Shown here: piece after piece, positions 19,465 through 36,900 of the stretch
Layout: the number at the start of each line of letters is the position of its first letter
How positions within the stretch are numbered: the first letter of the stretch is position 1
Assembly: GCA_946803715.1 (NCBI GenBank)
Contig: CAMPET010000001.1
Location: forward strand, 213,916-277,915
Length of the DNA: 64,000 nt
Source of the DNA: Beroe ovata
Lineage: Eukaryota > Ctenophora > Nuda > Beroida > Beroidae
Direction of reading: 5' to 3'
Translations under genes and position numbers: made by a program
The notes under the pieces: model-generated
Seen by the model: the letters and a program-made list of their open reading frames with translations, nothing else
Told to the model about the DNA's origin: nothing
Database searches by the model: none

Positions 19465-21164
19465 ATGATCTACTGGATCTGGGTGGTATTCAAGAGAATG
19501 GGCCCACTCAAAGTGGTAACTATCGACGATATGTGGGACCAAATGAACCGCAGTTTCCTCTATCCCGTGATCATCACATTCGCATACATGATCGATTTCT
19601 CCCACATTGCTGGTACGTTTCCATGGCAACACACACACTGACAACATTACAACAAGACAACGTGGTTACATGACAACTTGTACTGACAACATGATGACAC
19701 GCTATATGACAACGCTGTTAACACCACTCAGGAACTGCTATCAAGTGTTTCGGGTTCAATGCTAACCTCTCGCCATCCTTTGTCGACAACTACTGCTGGA
19801 CTCAGGGCATATACACGATACTTGAGGCTTATGATATGGAGAACACACACGTACCCTACCCAGGTTTGGTCATGAGGTAATCTTCCCGTCAATTATTCCA
19901 TATAAGGCAATGTCTGCTTCTTTATATGGGAGTATCTGCAGGAATCATACCCGAAGATGCCCCGTCGTGTATTCAAGCTGTCAGATATGATGGAGTTAGA
20001 GTGGAGTGTCCTAGAAGTGAGGAAATTGCTCCACCTACTAGGGCTTATCATCGGTGGTATCCGGTAAGATGGCATATCATACTCAAAACCTTATTTTGAA
20101 TATCCATATCTCCAAATAAGGGATGATCGCGTATCAACACCACCATATAAGGAATAATCGCACTCCCCCAGTTTGTCGTTCTCTACTTCTGGCTGCTCTC
20201 TGTTATCTTCTATACCCCGTATATGATGTCAATAGTACTTGGGCTGGGGTATGTGAAGCCCATTGTCAAGATGCTCAGTGAAGCTATACCCGATGAGGAG
20301 GAAATGGAAGAGGAGATGGAAAAAGCCGCGCGCAGCATCAGGCTCAGGTTTATACATAGGATCATAATATACATCTGTAAACTTCAGGGAATCCTTGGAG
20401 ATCCATGCTCTGAGATATCGTCAATTTTGGATTGAATCTAGAGAATGGAGCCAGTTTATGAAGAAATCTGTTATGTATGAAGAACGGTTTTTTTCTCTCC
20501 AACTTTCTGACACCAGCACCCCCTCAGGTTTGACACGTATCTGGACAACAAATCCCTCTACAACATGATCTGCAGTCGAAACTCCATGCTATGCATCATC
20601 CTATTCGCCAAACTCCAATATCTCTTCTTCTCCATCTCAACTCTTGTTCTCACTCATCGACAATTCAAAGTGGGGAACTTCTACTCCTACGGCTTTGATT
20701 GGATCTCCGCAAAACTTCCAGATTATCCCGACAACATGACACTGCCCCAGGAAAAGCTCTTTCCCCGAATGGCAGCGTGCGAGATAAAACGATGGGGAAC
20801 AACGGGGATTGAAATATCGAAAGGAATGTGTGTTTTGCCGCAAAACGTGTCAAACTCCTACCTTTTCCTCGTATTTTGGATATTTCTCATGATGACAATA
20901 GTGGGAAACATCATCGGGATTATCGTGACTCTAGCTCAGTACTTCTGTAAACCGATAGGTTACAAAAAGTTTGTTTACAAGACTTTCTGGAATGATCCCA
21001 AGATTCGAGATCTGTATTGGAATATCGGTGCCTCAGGCCGAGTTATTTTGCATCAATTGGCAGATAACATGCACCCCTGTACACTGGAACGGCTTATTAG
21101 GAAGTACTGGTGGTTGAAGAAACACGAGAAAGTGGAGTATAACGGACATCTTAAGACGGAATAG
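19465..21164 (+). CDS. Innexin (gap-junction channel protein)
   Basis: Five exons: 19465-19612, 19732-19863, 19942-20063, 20172-20347 and 20528-21164, all joins in phase, giving about 404 residues. Four membrane segments fit: VIITFAYMIDF after the N-terminal helix, FVVLYFWLLSVIFYTPYMM, MLCIILFAKLQYLFFSIST, and YLFLVFWIFLMMTIVGNIIG. Extracellular loop 1 has the cysteines of AIKCFGFN and the innexin hallmark YCW (NYCWTQG), plus two further cysteines (APSCIQ, VECPRS). Loop 2 has FPRMAACEIKRWGTTG and GMCVLPQN, the standard innexin pair. YHRWYPF replaces the usual YYQWVPF. It should form intercellular or hemichannels in the plasma membrane. The ATG chosen gives the normal short cytoplasmic N-terminus (TIDDMWDQMNRSF). 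There is a glutamate-rich cytoplasmic loop (IPDEEEMEEEMEK). Confidence 0.92.
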
Positions 21165-21504
21165 GTTACATGAACTAAAACCTAGGATAATTTAGGAAAT
21201 TTTAACACATCCACATACCAATGTGTACCCTGCGGATATTTGACAACTGCATTAGGTGTCATTATAGGTTTTTTCAAATATGTATCTCGCTCATTTTATT
21301 GATAACTCACTTCACACCTTACAATCAAAGATGGAAGATCACAAAATTACTAACCTGTGAACACGCCTTTATGAGTTTTATTGGCCATTTTCTGATCATA
21401 GTTACATGATCACTATGTAGCAACTGTATCTCACTGTGACCAATGTGCAAAAGTCCCTTTATATTCGTACCAGTATCTGAGATTGTCGTTCTTTGGTTAC
21501 GCTG

Positions 21505-24500
21505 TTAACTCGCATACAATATGCATATAGAGCCTGCAAATGAAGTAACTTTTGATTGAAACTTTTTCGTTGGTGTACCTTGACAAGTACGTTCTTTGCT
21601 CTTCTGTATTTCCACTATAGTCCTGTCGATATCTGGTAGTTGGGATCCAACTGATGCCATCAGCCCAATGTATTCAACCTGCAGTTTAGATTATGTTTAG
21701 AAATCTTTTATATTTTCCCACGATGAGAATTTTGTGACAAATTTTCACGTTCCTCTCGGGCGCGCGCGAGAGCAAAATTGTGTAATAGATGCGCGCATTG
21801 CGACGCGCGCGCGGAGCAACCATGATTTTGCGCCGTCAAACCAATTTAATAACTCCCGCGCGTTACCGAAAATATCATTTTGAGGAACAAATTTCAGTAG
21901 ATGTTCCATGTTCGCGGCTCAAAATTTTCATGAAATTTAAGGTTGTACACCGAAACCACTAACATTCTTTGACGTATACACTCTACACCACTCTATGTCA
22001 CTGCTCATCGCTGACAACATTTTAGAACATCCCATGACGAATACATCACTCTACGTCACTACATAGTACATACCGCTGACACCACTTCATGACATAACAT
22101 GACGTATACATCAATTTACGTCATGCGAACCACTGACACCACTTCATAACATTCCATGACGTATACACTACTCTACGTCACAGCGTACCGCTGACACCAC
22201 TGCATAACATTCCATGACGTATACACCACTCTATGTTACTGCTTACCGCTGACACCACTGCATAACATTCCATGACGTATGCACCACAATACGTCACTGC
22301 TTACCACTGACACCACTTCAATCTTCATAACATGCCATGGCGTATACACCACTATACGCCATACCTACCTACGCCGGACACTGTTGAAACTACAAATTTA
22401 AGTGCTGAGTGCACTGTACAGCGGGAACCGTGGCTGGAATGAAAAATAAGGAATTGAATGAACACCATTGTCAGTTACATTATTTGTGATCCGGAAACAC
22501 ACCGTGCTCAGATTCCCCACAATTGGGATGGTTTGGGCTACAATCAATCGCGGATTTAATCCCTGTAAGCGACAGGAACTTTCGATCAACCGCCTTCTAA
22601 TTTTGAGGAGACAAAATTCGTGGAAATTTAATTCCTTACATCGTATATCTCTCTGCATTTGATTGGCGTGCTCTTCCTACGTCGATGCATTTTCACATTT
22701 CTTCTCGCGGTGTCAATTCCTTGATCTTCTGATGCCCGTCTGGACTTCTCTGCAAGTGCCTGACAAGTATTACAAGCAATAGCCAATGAGCTGGGTTATC
22801 ATCGAAACAGCAACTTTGAGACAGCTGCATCGATCTCATGGCCCTGGAATGCCGCTTAATAGGCATTCTTACATAAACACGCGTAGAGGCACAGTGCTCA
22901 CAAACAGACGGCGTCAGACACACGCACAACCTGACATATACATACACATTACACAATACACACATGCCTAGTACCTGTATGACAGCAGTTGGTATTCTTT
23001 CCTCAGACAGAGACCGCCTGTGTTTCTCCATCCTTCCCTTGTTTTTGTTATTGTTTTCCAGTAGTCCGGTTAACTGCCTCTCCATGTTCTCAGTCACTTG
23101 TCTCTGTAGTGCTGAGTAGATATATTGAATGAAAATTCCAGAGAGTCGAATACAATGAGAGTGAATTGATTTCCTCATATATTTCAAAGATGTTGTTCCA
23201 TAGCTAACAGTAAGCATTTCCCAATACCATGATTATATGGAGCAATATTTCCACGCTTAGAGTAATGGGTTATAATAGGGTGGCTAGATTGCAGCGACTT
23301 TATTCACCCTCATGGGTAATCACTGAGTAAACAACACAAGAGGGAATGCAGTCGCTGTAATGCAAATATCTACCCAATAACCCATATTTCAAAACCCTAA
23401 GCGTGTACCTACACATTTTTCATGAGGAGTGAAGTTTCTGGCACGATTCTTATCTAAAAATGACTCTAAATATATGTAACAATATGTATGTGGACTTAAT
23501 CTGTTATCAGTAATCCAATACCAGAAATTTACAGTTGGTTCTACCGCGTTACATCTACTGTTGTGTGTATTATTAGAGTGTAAAGTGATAAAACATTTGA
23601 TGGAACCATATTTCAAAATTTGGGGGTGTCCAGTGAATTATAGGGAAGAAGAATGGTTTGTACCGGTAATTGGAACAAAGAGGTGATTTGAATCACTTTT
23701 CGCCATATTTATCCCATAAGAACGGTTCAATCAAACAGTATTCCGAATAGAATAATTTGTTATTGCTCAATGAACATCATCTTATCTTATCATATGAGAA
23801 TAACTGCTGAGTGCTTATTATTTATTCTTGTCACTTATTATTCAAAAAGCGGAATACTTTTTTGATCAAAGCTAACTTACTTCTCTGGCGAGCATTCAGG
23901 GCACCTTCTTTCAGTAACTCAATGTTCTCCTTTAAATTCAAAGCCTGGGACATAAGTACAGGTTAAACAAAAGAACAGGTTGAAAATCAGTAAGTGAATT
24001 TGATCAAAGTTTCATCAGTACCTAGTTGCAAAGGTTTCATCAGACATTGGTCTCTGACAAGGCTGTTATTTGATTTACCAATCAGACTAATTGACCAACC
24101 TGTCTATCAGTATCAAGTAAGAAAACATGGCAAAGTAGCTTCAATGAGGCAAGTGATAGCTCTGTTAGATAAAGAAGAGACCTTGTATCATCACTTGTCA
24201 GTGACACTGCACTAGTTGCATTGCAGGAAAATGGTGACTGGAAGGAAAATGGTATCCCTGGAAAAGTATGTTCAATATAAATCAAGCTATGATGAAGCAT
24301 AAATAATAAGCATAGAGCAATACATGCCAGACAAAAAATGTAACCTGTAATAAGACCAGAATCACTGAGAAGATTGATGGAGCTATTGTGTATTGCGAGG
24401 TTTATTTTCCTGAAGAATTTGTGAGCAAGTTAAGAAGCAAATTGTTGATAATATTCACCTGGTACAAATTCCTACCATGCAGATAATCGAACCTCGCAGT

Positions 24501-24608
24501 TGTTTTTGTGGAAAGATCTCTAGCAACCCATTGTAAAGCAGCATCAGAACAAAATCTGTCAACTTCAGCATAGCCAAAATAGTCCACAGTCAAACTTCCA
24601 CTAGACAT
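21505..24608 (-). CDS. Unidentified coiled-coil protein
   Basis: Proposed exons on minus: 24476-24608, 24100-24257, 23881-23944, 22975-23111, about 22687-22769, one uncertain exon near 22500-22600, 21579-21678 and 21505-21533 (stop). The protein starts MSSGSLTVDYFGYAEVDRFC and continues with SFQSPFSCNATSAVSLTSDD and a leucine-rich helix. It then has coiled-coil segments (LKENIELLKEGALNARQR; LQRQVTENMERQLTGLLENN) and ends near VEYIGLMASVGSQLPDIDRT. Splice phases are consistent for the first four joins; the exon between 22 and 22.7 kb is a guess. I do not recognise the family. A centrosomal, spindle (augmin-like) or vesicle-tether subunit is possible on general character only. Confidence 0.5.
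21960..22375. repeat. Minisatellite of ~58-bp units carrying ACGTATACACC and TACGTCA
   Basis: Six to seven tandem units, most 57-65 bases long, each contain GACACCACT, ATAACATTCC, ATGACGTATACACC and CTACGTCACTGC. Every unit thus has one or two TGACGT/ACGTCA (CRE-like) words. It lies in an intron of the coiled-coil gene. Units are 80-95 percent alike by eye. Confidence 0.85.
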
Positions 24609-26127
24609 GTAGATATCTATGAGTGAAATAGAGAGAGTTAATGGTGGAACATTGGAATGTTTCAACACTGTGGTCTACATTGTGGTCTAAAAAATGATAA
24701 AGAACACAGGGATATCATTGATGATAAATAGGATGAGAAGTCCTATTTATCATCAAAGTCCTATTCATCATCATCGTTACCAAAAGATCCCTCTTTCACA
24801 CAATAGGGATATCACTTCAATCACAATTGGTAAGCATCATTACACTTAGCTTGGGGGCTAGAATCTCATAAGGCATGCCTGGTAATTCGGTGTCGGTGCA
24901 ACAAGTCAGTAAATCACAAGCACACTATTTAGCGTACATTTTTCAACAACTTATTGATATGAATCTAATGCCAAAATAAAATGGATGATTAAATAATTAT
25001 TGAAAAGATCAAATATTTCCAAAATATTCTGGTTGCAAGTCACCGCAGTTTTTCGTTGGGTCACAAAATGTAATTAAAATTCCCGCACACGTTGCGCACA
25101 ATTCCCATTTTACATGCAATGCAAGACTGAGGCTGGACTGAAGTGCTTGTAAAACGAAGCCGCGTTGCCAGGCCGTTCAGCCGCGCGCGCTGGGTATTTG
25201 TCATTCTGTCATTTGTTGCCGGATGTTATTTGTCCACTGTTTCTCGGCGCGCGGCCTTCGATGAAGGCGCGGCGCGTGCCGCGCGCGAGATCGAGAAACA
25301 GTGGACAGATAACATGACATCCGGCAAGTCATTGGCTGTCGATGATATATAGCCCCTGTCGAGAATTTCATTGCGCGCGCGCCGCAAATGGACAGTGTCC
25401 ATTGTTTTTTGCGCGCGCGCCTTCATCGATCGCGAAGGGAAAAACCCAACAAATAGAACGGAGCAATTGATCAAATCAGGGTACGGATGTGTATGTAAGA
25501 CAGAAGAGTGAAACCCTATTTGAAGGACTTTCCTAAATCAGTAAGAGAAGCTTTAAATGTCTCGAGAAGTACAAAAATTAAAAAAGATTCAGATAGTTTT
25601 AATCCCAGTAATTGTTGGTACAGTTCGTCTGTAGTACTAGAGAAAATTGAAAGAGATAACTATTTGTCTAACAAAGCCAAGTTCAATGACTTTCTGAGGC
25701 AAAACCCTTTTGTAGCCAAGAGAAAGGGAATAAATATTTACTAAATGCAATTTTTAAACTATTACCTTTGAATTTGCATAGATAGGCAGCTATGTGCCTA
25801 TGAAGTGTAAGCTACTATCTGAGTTATGAGTGAATGTAAGTTGTGATGGTTGAAGACCATATTTATATTATAATTAGAAGCTTCATCTTGACAGAAGCTT
25901 GCTCCCCTGATTCTGATTCCCAAAATATACAACTTTTAATGATCAAAGATTTCTTACTATAAGAGTCATGTTTTATGTCAAACAGTACCTATTTATTTCC
26001 ATGAAAATGATTTTTATATATCTTTCTATTTAATACTGGCTCTTCGAGATGATTCCATGATGTCATGATGAGTGCAAGTATGTAGTACTGACAAAATTAT
26101 AAGTAAAATTGTTCTCTTCTATTATAG
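24609..26127. other. Region between coiled-coil gene and AKT
   Basis: This holds the foldback element at 25.2-25.4 kb and an AT-rich plus frame at 25508-25744 (KPYLKDFPKSVREALNVSRS... ending NPFVAKRKGINIY) that has no ATG at its start. The latter might be a last exon of an unknown gene, a decayed element or chance. The AKT 5' leader should end here, since the start codon is directly preceded by an ATTATAG acceptor-like sequence. Confidence 0.4.
25219..25425. mobile_element. GC-rich foldback / MITE-like element, copy 1
   Basis: Arms CCGGATGTTATTTGTCCACT (25219 on) and its near-perfect reverse complement (25292-25324) enclose a GCGCGC-rich centre. A second part follows with CCCTGTCGAGAATTTCATT, GCGCGCGCGCCGC, the palindrome AATGGACAGTGTCCATT and GCGCGCGCGCC. 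The same words occur at 48240-48666 in a different order, so this is a dispersed non-autonomous element. Plus frames through it are artefacts of the palindrome. Confidence 0.65.
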
Positions 26128-30385
<4,258 letters not shown>

Positions 30386-33300
30386 TTGGGGATTAATTGA
30401 CCAATTATCTACTCCAGTTATGGGCCGTTTTTCAAGCCTGGGCGTGTGCGTTTCATAGAGATGGGGATATTGTGGATTTGTGTTGTTTTTCTAGATATTT
30501 CTGTAGATCAGTCGTGAAAATTGGTGTCTTTCATCAAAAAGCAGTATCCATAGGATCCATAGATAATTCAACTTTTTATTTAAGAACACTATATTAGCAA
30601 TAATACGTATCTGCAGCTCTCAAGCACAGAGTTCAAAACCGGTTATCCACGTTTATTTGATTTTGTTTGATTGGATTTACCATTTAATTAGATGTATCAT
30701 TTAAAATCTGACGTAATTTGTTTGCAAAATCATCTTTGATGACTGTTTTTAATGATCTGAGAATTTTGTTTTATTAATATGAAGGCTTCGTACATTCATA
30801 AATAAATTTTTATACTGTTTCTGACCGAAGATTTCAAATGATGTGCTTTTACAAATGTCGATAAGCCCAGTTAGCTAAAGCTACATTTCAAACGACTTTT
30901 TTTAGTTTTCAGACTCCATATTATCATCTATTGATGTCTATACACAGCAAGATTTTTCCCACCCCAAAACCTGACACTGATGAATTTGATAAAAATTCTA
31001 ATTGTTTTTGATCTTTGTACATTTATTTTATTACCTTGTAAAATGCCTCTCTTATTGATGACCCAATCCCACTCATTTCCATTGCGAAGTTTCTGCAATT
31101 CTATACACAGAAAACACTTCCCCACAAAAAACACTCTGAAATGTGCAGAGAGATATATATTGTTATTGACCTCGTTAAGAACAATCGCTTTTTTAACATT
31201 CCCTCTTGTAACAAGCAGAAGAGAAAAAATATATAGTAAAAGAATGACCCCTGCCCTCGCCTATATATAAATTGCTAGTTGTGTGTGTGTGTATGTGTGT
31301 GTACTACATATTATTTGCTTTCGCTCGTATCATGTCAATGCTTCTGTTTTAACTGCTGCATGCTCCATCAAGCAGCACATCTGTGCGTTCTCTGCTCCTC
31401 TCCCATTGGTTCTTTTCGAATCACGTGACATGAATGCGTGCATTTTATTGGTGGAACACAACACACAGGAGCCACTGTAGTGTTACTTTCTGATGATAAT
31501 CCACTGTGTTCACGTGACTCAATCCAACCAATCACAGCTCGGCATCTTACAGCCATGTGACATGATTCGGCCAATCCGTAAGTAGGGAACTACACGTGCA
31601 TCTATTGCAATTCACCAGCTTTTCTATTTAAGAGCAATATATGCGTGTGTTAACTGTTATTGAGCGCTTGCATTAGTCACACCTTTCGTCGAGAATAGCA
31701 TTTTAGTGGTCAAAAATCGTATTGATTAAAAGAGGGGCGTTGTAAGTCACTCAGTCCTCTATAATATATATCGCAATCAATCCCGTTTCAATGCCATCAT
31801 ATTCAATGCCATGTATCTTCTGTTTTCAGAGAAAAACGTTTGCCTCATTAGAATCTTCCCCTCAAGTTCCTCATACTCAAAGTCGTAGTCGTATGCTAAG
31901 GTCTTAACCAGCTAGGTTGCTTTTTCTAAAAATAAAGTTGCCGCGTTTCCCCAGCACTCGTTTATCCGATTCAGGCTCCGACTACATGCAGGTTCTTTTC
32001 CCGTCACAACCCTGAAATGACATGTGAAACAATTACCCGACCTAGCCCTGGTTTATTTCGGAACATATGTATAGTCATTGCGGAGCTAATGAGGTTTCGG
32101 TAATTGGATAATTAGCTCGGTAATCGGCTGTATGAAGTGGGATCCCTTCCAAAAACCTATATATTGGTTTTTAAGATCGCTTGCTTTTGTGTGTGACATC
32201 AGCACAAGTCTACTGGTTGGAATGGATATTTCATTTCTGTGCCTATTCCCTCTTGTCTTTCCTCTACCTTTGTTGTTCATATTACGGGAATTTCACATCC
32301 AAAAGCCTTGGATCCCATTCCAAAGTAATTCACTTCTCATTGTAGAGTCAGTAGTAAATTGATACAACCCATTTGAATTGAGAATTGAGAATATTGATGC
32401 AACCCATCTGAATTGAGAATACCTGAGGTCGAGCATATATAAATTGAGAACTTCATTTGGAGAGCAAGGTCCCCCAGCTCCCTCTCTTGTCATCAGACAT
32501 AGCTCTATAACGACTAAACAATACACAGAGCTACTCTGACCGTGATCACCCTGCAGTTATTTATGGAAGTTGTAATCTTGTTAAATCGACATGGCATTAT
32601 CCACCATTTGAGAGGAATCAGTGTGAGGGTCAGAGCATTGTATGCAGAGTGCGTGAAATGTCGTTAGTCAATTGGAACTCCACCAATTCATTTATATGGT
32701 GCAAGGTGTCAGCTGAGCATATATATTCGTGATTTGAGTTCAGCCAGCATTTCTTATATTATTTGAAATCGAAAGTTTGTGACTCGTATATTTCAAAGGC
32801 TGGTCATTTTGTACCTCTTTTTCTTATTTCAATGAGGGCGTGGTCATTTTATCACTCGCATGTGTTCTTCCAATTACTGAAGCACACAAAATGTGTTACG
32901 GTCGTTATGGTTGGTGCGTCATCACCAATTTTAGCTCATGACACCCATCTCTTTTAAACCATGATTTATGTTGTGAAACACGCGTAGGAATGGGATCATT
33001 GATCAATGATTATACCTCTTTATCGCTAAGATATACCCAAAATATATATCCGAATATTCGACCAAACATCCAATCTCTGGAAGTGTCCCAGCGGCCATAC
33101 TCAATTGCCCATGTCATCTCTGTTTTTAAATATCACAGTAAATATACCCTCTGGTATTCATGAAATTAGCTTATTTAGAATTGTTACCGTTGCCCAGGTT
33201 ACGGCAGGAGAAATTCAACACATTTTATCATCATCGTACCTTTGGCCACAGTTTTGGTTCTACCTTACTATCATGGTTTCATATACACCTGATTGCAATG

Positions 33301-33982
33301 CAGGTCACAACGTTTCGACTAAATGATTGCTGATCTTTCCGTCGAATAATTCCAGATATAATAGAATTCATCATTTCCTGAGATTTTCGAAGATATGGAT
33401 GCTATCCTCATACTTGCTAAGTTTCTCACAAAATATTCCATTTCATCCGCGAAATATATTCGGTCCTCGCTATAGATATTCTCATTTATAATCTCCCCTA
33501 CTCTCCTCTTCGTGCATGTCAAAGCTGAACTTCATGTGCATTGCGCGTACAACTGCAGTGCAGTTTAAGCTGCATTCTGACTTGCTTCCGATCGGTCTGC
33601 TGAGCGAGACTGAATAAGAGTTTTTTCCATGTATGATGTAACGGATAACCGTATATCTCTTACTCTTATAGCTAGGCTGTATTTCTTTCAAAACTATACT
33701 GAAAACTCGCGTGCCGACATCTGAGTTTCCCAATTACATTCAATTCTACATCCATCTCTCTCGTGAAATATTCCACATCGTGGAAGATTTCACGGTTTTG
33801 CCACCGTCTGTCTGTCCCCTCAGTCTAGCCTCATCCAGCAGCTGTATTAATGCATTACTGACTATAGCACCGTATACATATATACCCCCTAGGGTACATC
33901 TACCCCCTAGGGAACTATAACCCCCATATTATACCACGGTATAACTGAATAATCCCCCGTCTACCAAGGTTTGAGGAGGGAA
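30386..33982. other. Gene-free region between AKT and FOXJ1
   Basis: About 3.6 kb with no exon I can support on either strand. It contains a short GT run (31278-31305), a promoter-like cluster at about 31395-31590, a partly repeated segment at 32355-32455 (GAATTGAGAATA words) and TATATATA-type stretches. Its size, several times the usual spacing here, suggests regulatory sequence for FOXJ1 or an unrecognised non-coding transcript. Confidence 0.5.
31395..31585. promoter_or_regulatory. CCAAT / CACGTG cluster
   Basis: Within 190 bases are CCCATTGGTT, AATCACGTGACATG, TTATTGGTGG, TTCACGTGACTC, CCAACCAATCACAG, CATGTGACATG and GGCCAATCCG, giving four ATTGG/CCAAT boxes alternating with three CAYGTGAC palindromes. 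It resembles the clusters at 11.0 kb and 8.7-9.0 kb. No gene start is visible next to it, so it may be a distal element or the promoter of an undetected transcript. Confidence 0.45.
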
Positions 33983-36900
33983 ATGACGATGGTGGAATGT
34001 GGCAGCTACGATCAGGACTCGGCAAGTCAGGATGACCTCCTCAACTCATCACTCACCAACCTCCAGTGGCTGCAGCACATCAACATGAACCTCAGCGAGA
34101 GTCTGGCAGTGCCCAGGAAAACTGTGGCTAACTCCACATCCAAATCCAACAACTCAAAGGTAGAGGAATGAAGTCCTTTGAATGAAGTCTTTTGAATGAA
34201 GTCCTTGTTTAAATATGGCATCTATCACGCGATTGCGCATGAGGAATCCTCATTCATTATCCTGATTAAGGATGATAACATCTTCTTGCTATTTCGTCCC
34301 TCATTCTTCACCATTCCTCACAACGAACCTCACTAATCCTCACAATATTCCTCACAATATTCCTCACTGATACTCACAATATTCCTCACAATATTCCTCA
34401 CAATATTCCTCACAATATTCCTCACAATGTTCCTCACGCAGGAGGATCGCGGGGATCAGAGTATAGCGCAGCGAGGAGCCAGGCACACATCCAGTGTGGA
34501 TTACACCAGGAACTCTCACATCAAGCCACCGTACAGCTACGCCACCCTCATCTGTATGGCAATCAGGTGTGTGGGTGTGGCGTCACTATGACAACAATGT
34601 CATGGTCTTGCCACCACTCCTGCTGACAATCGTAGTGTTATACTGACATATTTTACTGATCAGGGAAACGCCTAAACACAAGATCACACTGAGTGCAATT
34701 TACAATTGGATCATGGCCAACTTTGCATACTATCGCAACGCTGACCCAAGCTGGCAAAACTCTATAAGACACAATCTGTCCCTCAACAAATGCTTTGTCA
34801 AGGTATTGTACTCGATTGTCAAATAATGAATCCATCGCGCGAAATCCAATAGACGCCAGTTTTGTTATCACAGTTTGGCCTCGAATTAATCACACACATT
34901 GAAATTTCAAAGTGGTTGTTTAAGATTTTTCTCATGTTTTCTTTCGTTGACCGAGATTCCTCACAGGTACCCAGAGACAAGGATGAGCCAGGGAAGGGTG
35001 GATTTTGGATGATAAACTCCGAGTACGACGACTTTTTCCAGAACGGAGTCCTGAAGCGAAGGAAAAACAAGCGGAAGATCCAAAAAGCACCCTACTCACG
35101 ATCTGCTAGCTACCCAAAACAAGGTAGGTCTGGGGTCTGGGGGTGAAATTTATTGTCTTTTATCTGCTGATTCTTTCTCCATTATTTTTTTTTCGTTTTC
35201 CGACGCTATTGTTGGGTATTGTTCCTTGCATTCCGTTTTCGCAGACGTTTACCGATCCCCAACGATCTACAACCCTGCTAAAGCCCGGCCCCGGTCCCAG
35301 ACTATCGATATTGGTGGATTACATGATCAGCCTATGCACAATAACAACACAGTCCTGAATGCCCACAGTTTCCATGGACACCAAAACAGCATTCTCAAAC
35401 TCACCTCAGCTTTCAGCATGGTAATAGTTTAATTTGATCAAGAGAGGTTAATGTATGAGAGTCTGTGTTGTTTGAAGTTAAGTAATGGGAATTCGTTGTT
35501 CATTTTCGTCACGAAATCCGGAAATCATGCATAATGATCTACAGTCATCGAATTTCTATCTCAACACAATTTATCAAAGACTGAAACCCCCTCTCTTTCT
35601 CCCGCAGAAAAGTTCCCAGCCCGCGCGGGTTGCATGTATCCCCAACTCCACCGCCCACATCATCTCCTCCTCCTCCTCTTCCCGACCCGCCAAACTCCTC
35701 CTGACATCCCGCTCCGATCACCTCCACTCGGGGATGATCGGACAACCAACAATCACCTCCTCACATAACTCACATGCTGGGAGAGCTCATGGCATGATCA
35801 ACACGACAGCTTCCCAACTGAGACCAACGATCAGTCTCAACACTACCACTCTCAACAGTACCACCCTGAACAGTACCAGTCTGAATAGTACATCTCTGAA
35901 TAGCAGCTCTCTCAACTGTAGTCTCAATGGGAGTTTGAGTGGCAGTCTGAACGCTGGATCCCTGACAACCGGGTTGAACAACGCCCTCTCTGCCACGGGT
36001 CATGAAGGAGGAGGGCCGGGGTTGGGAGATAGTCTGAACGGGAGTTTCAGTAAACCACCGAGTAGTGTCCTGCCTGCGGAAGAGCAGGCTGCGAGCTGGG
36101 ATCTGGATTTGGTTCTCAAGGATATTCAGCTAAACTCTGCTTCACAGGGAGAGGTGAGTTTGATCCATGTTGTGATGAATATTGAGCGTATTCTCGAGTT
36201 CATTATTGGGATTTGAGAGTTGAGATGTTCGAGTTCAAAGGGTTTATTGTTTACGTTTAGGTTCAGTATTTTGTGGACGATCAATTTATGCTCGAAAATA
36301 GCTGTGATATTTTCTCGGACCTAGCTTACCAGAGCACTTATGATTTGTTTTGATAGCAGAAACCAAACATGTGAATTCCATCCCAAGCTACATGTATCGT
36401 CATTAAATTCACGAAGCATTAAATTCAATATTTAGAATCCATTAGGCAGTAGCTTCGTTGGCAAATGATATTTGAAGGGATGGTTAATGCATAAAGTTGT
36501 AGCCTGGTCCAATGGATTATGAAAGCGTTACACAATAGTTTAATCAAAATACATGCTTGATTCCGATCCTCCAGAATTGCACAACTATAATATAATACTG
36601 GTCGATTTTGCACGCACAGACTAGAATTTTAAACTTATCAGTATTATGTACGGACTTGATAGATGCTTGATGTTGTGGAACGGAAACATCGATAACAATC
36701 GTTATATTACGATCAAGTAAGCCATTGAGATTGAGAGCTTCAGAGTTTAAAATGACCATGTCTGCTTAAGGTGTGGGGTCATGAGCGTGGATGTGTTGGT
36801 CAAGCATACATATATGCATAGTTTTAAATAGGAACGGAAGTTAAAACGTGAATTAAGCAACACTATTCAATAACTTATTAACAGTTTAGAGCTTGTTAAA

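Noticed and set aside
19465-21164. Assignment as a TMC or pannexin-unrelated channel
   Set aside because: The YCW motif, the ACEIKRWG...GMCVLP loop and four membrane segments fit innexin closely.
25143-25352. Plus frame resembling a signal-anchor protein (ARWVFVILSFVAGCYL)
   Set aside because: Most of it runs through the two arms of the foldback element, so the frame is a by-product of the palindrome.
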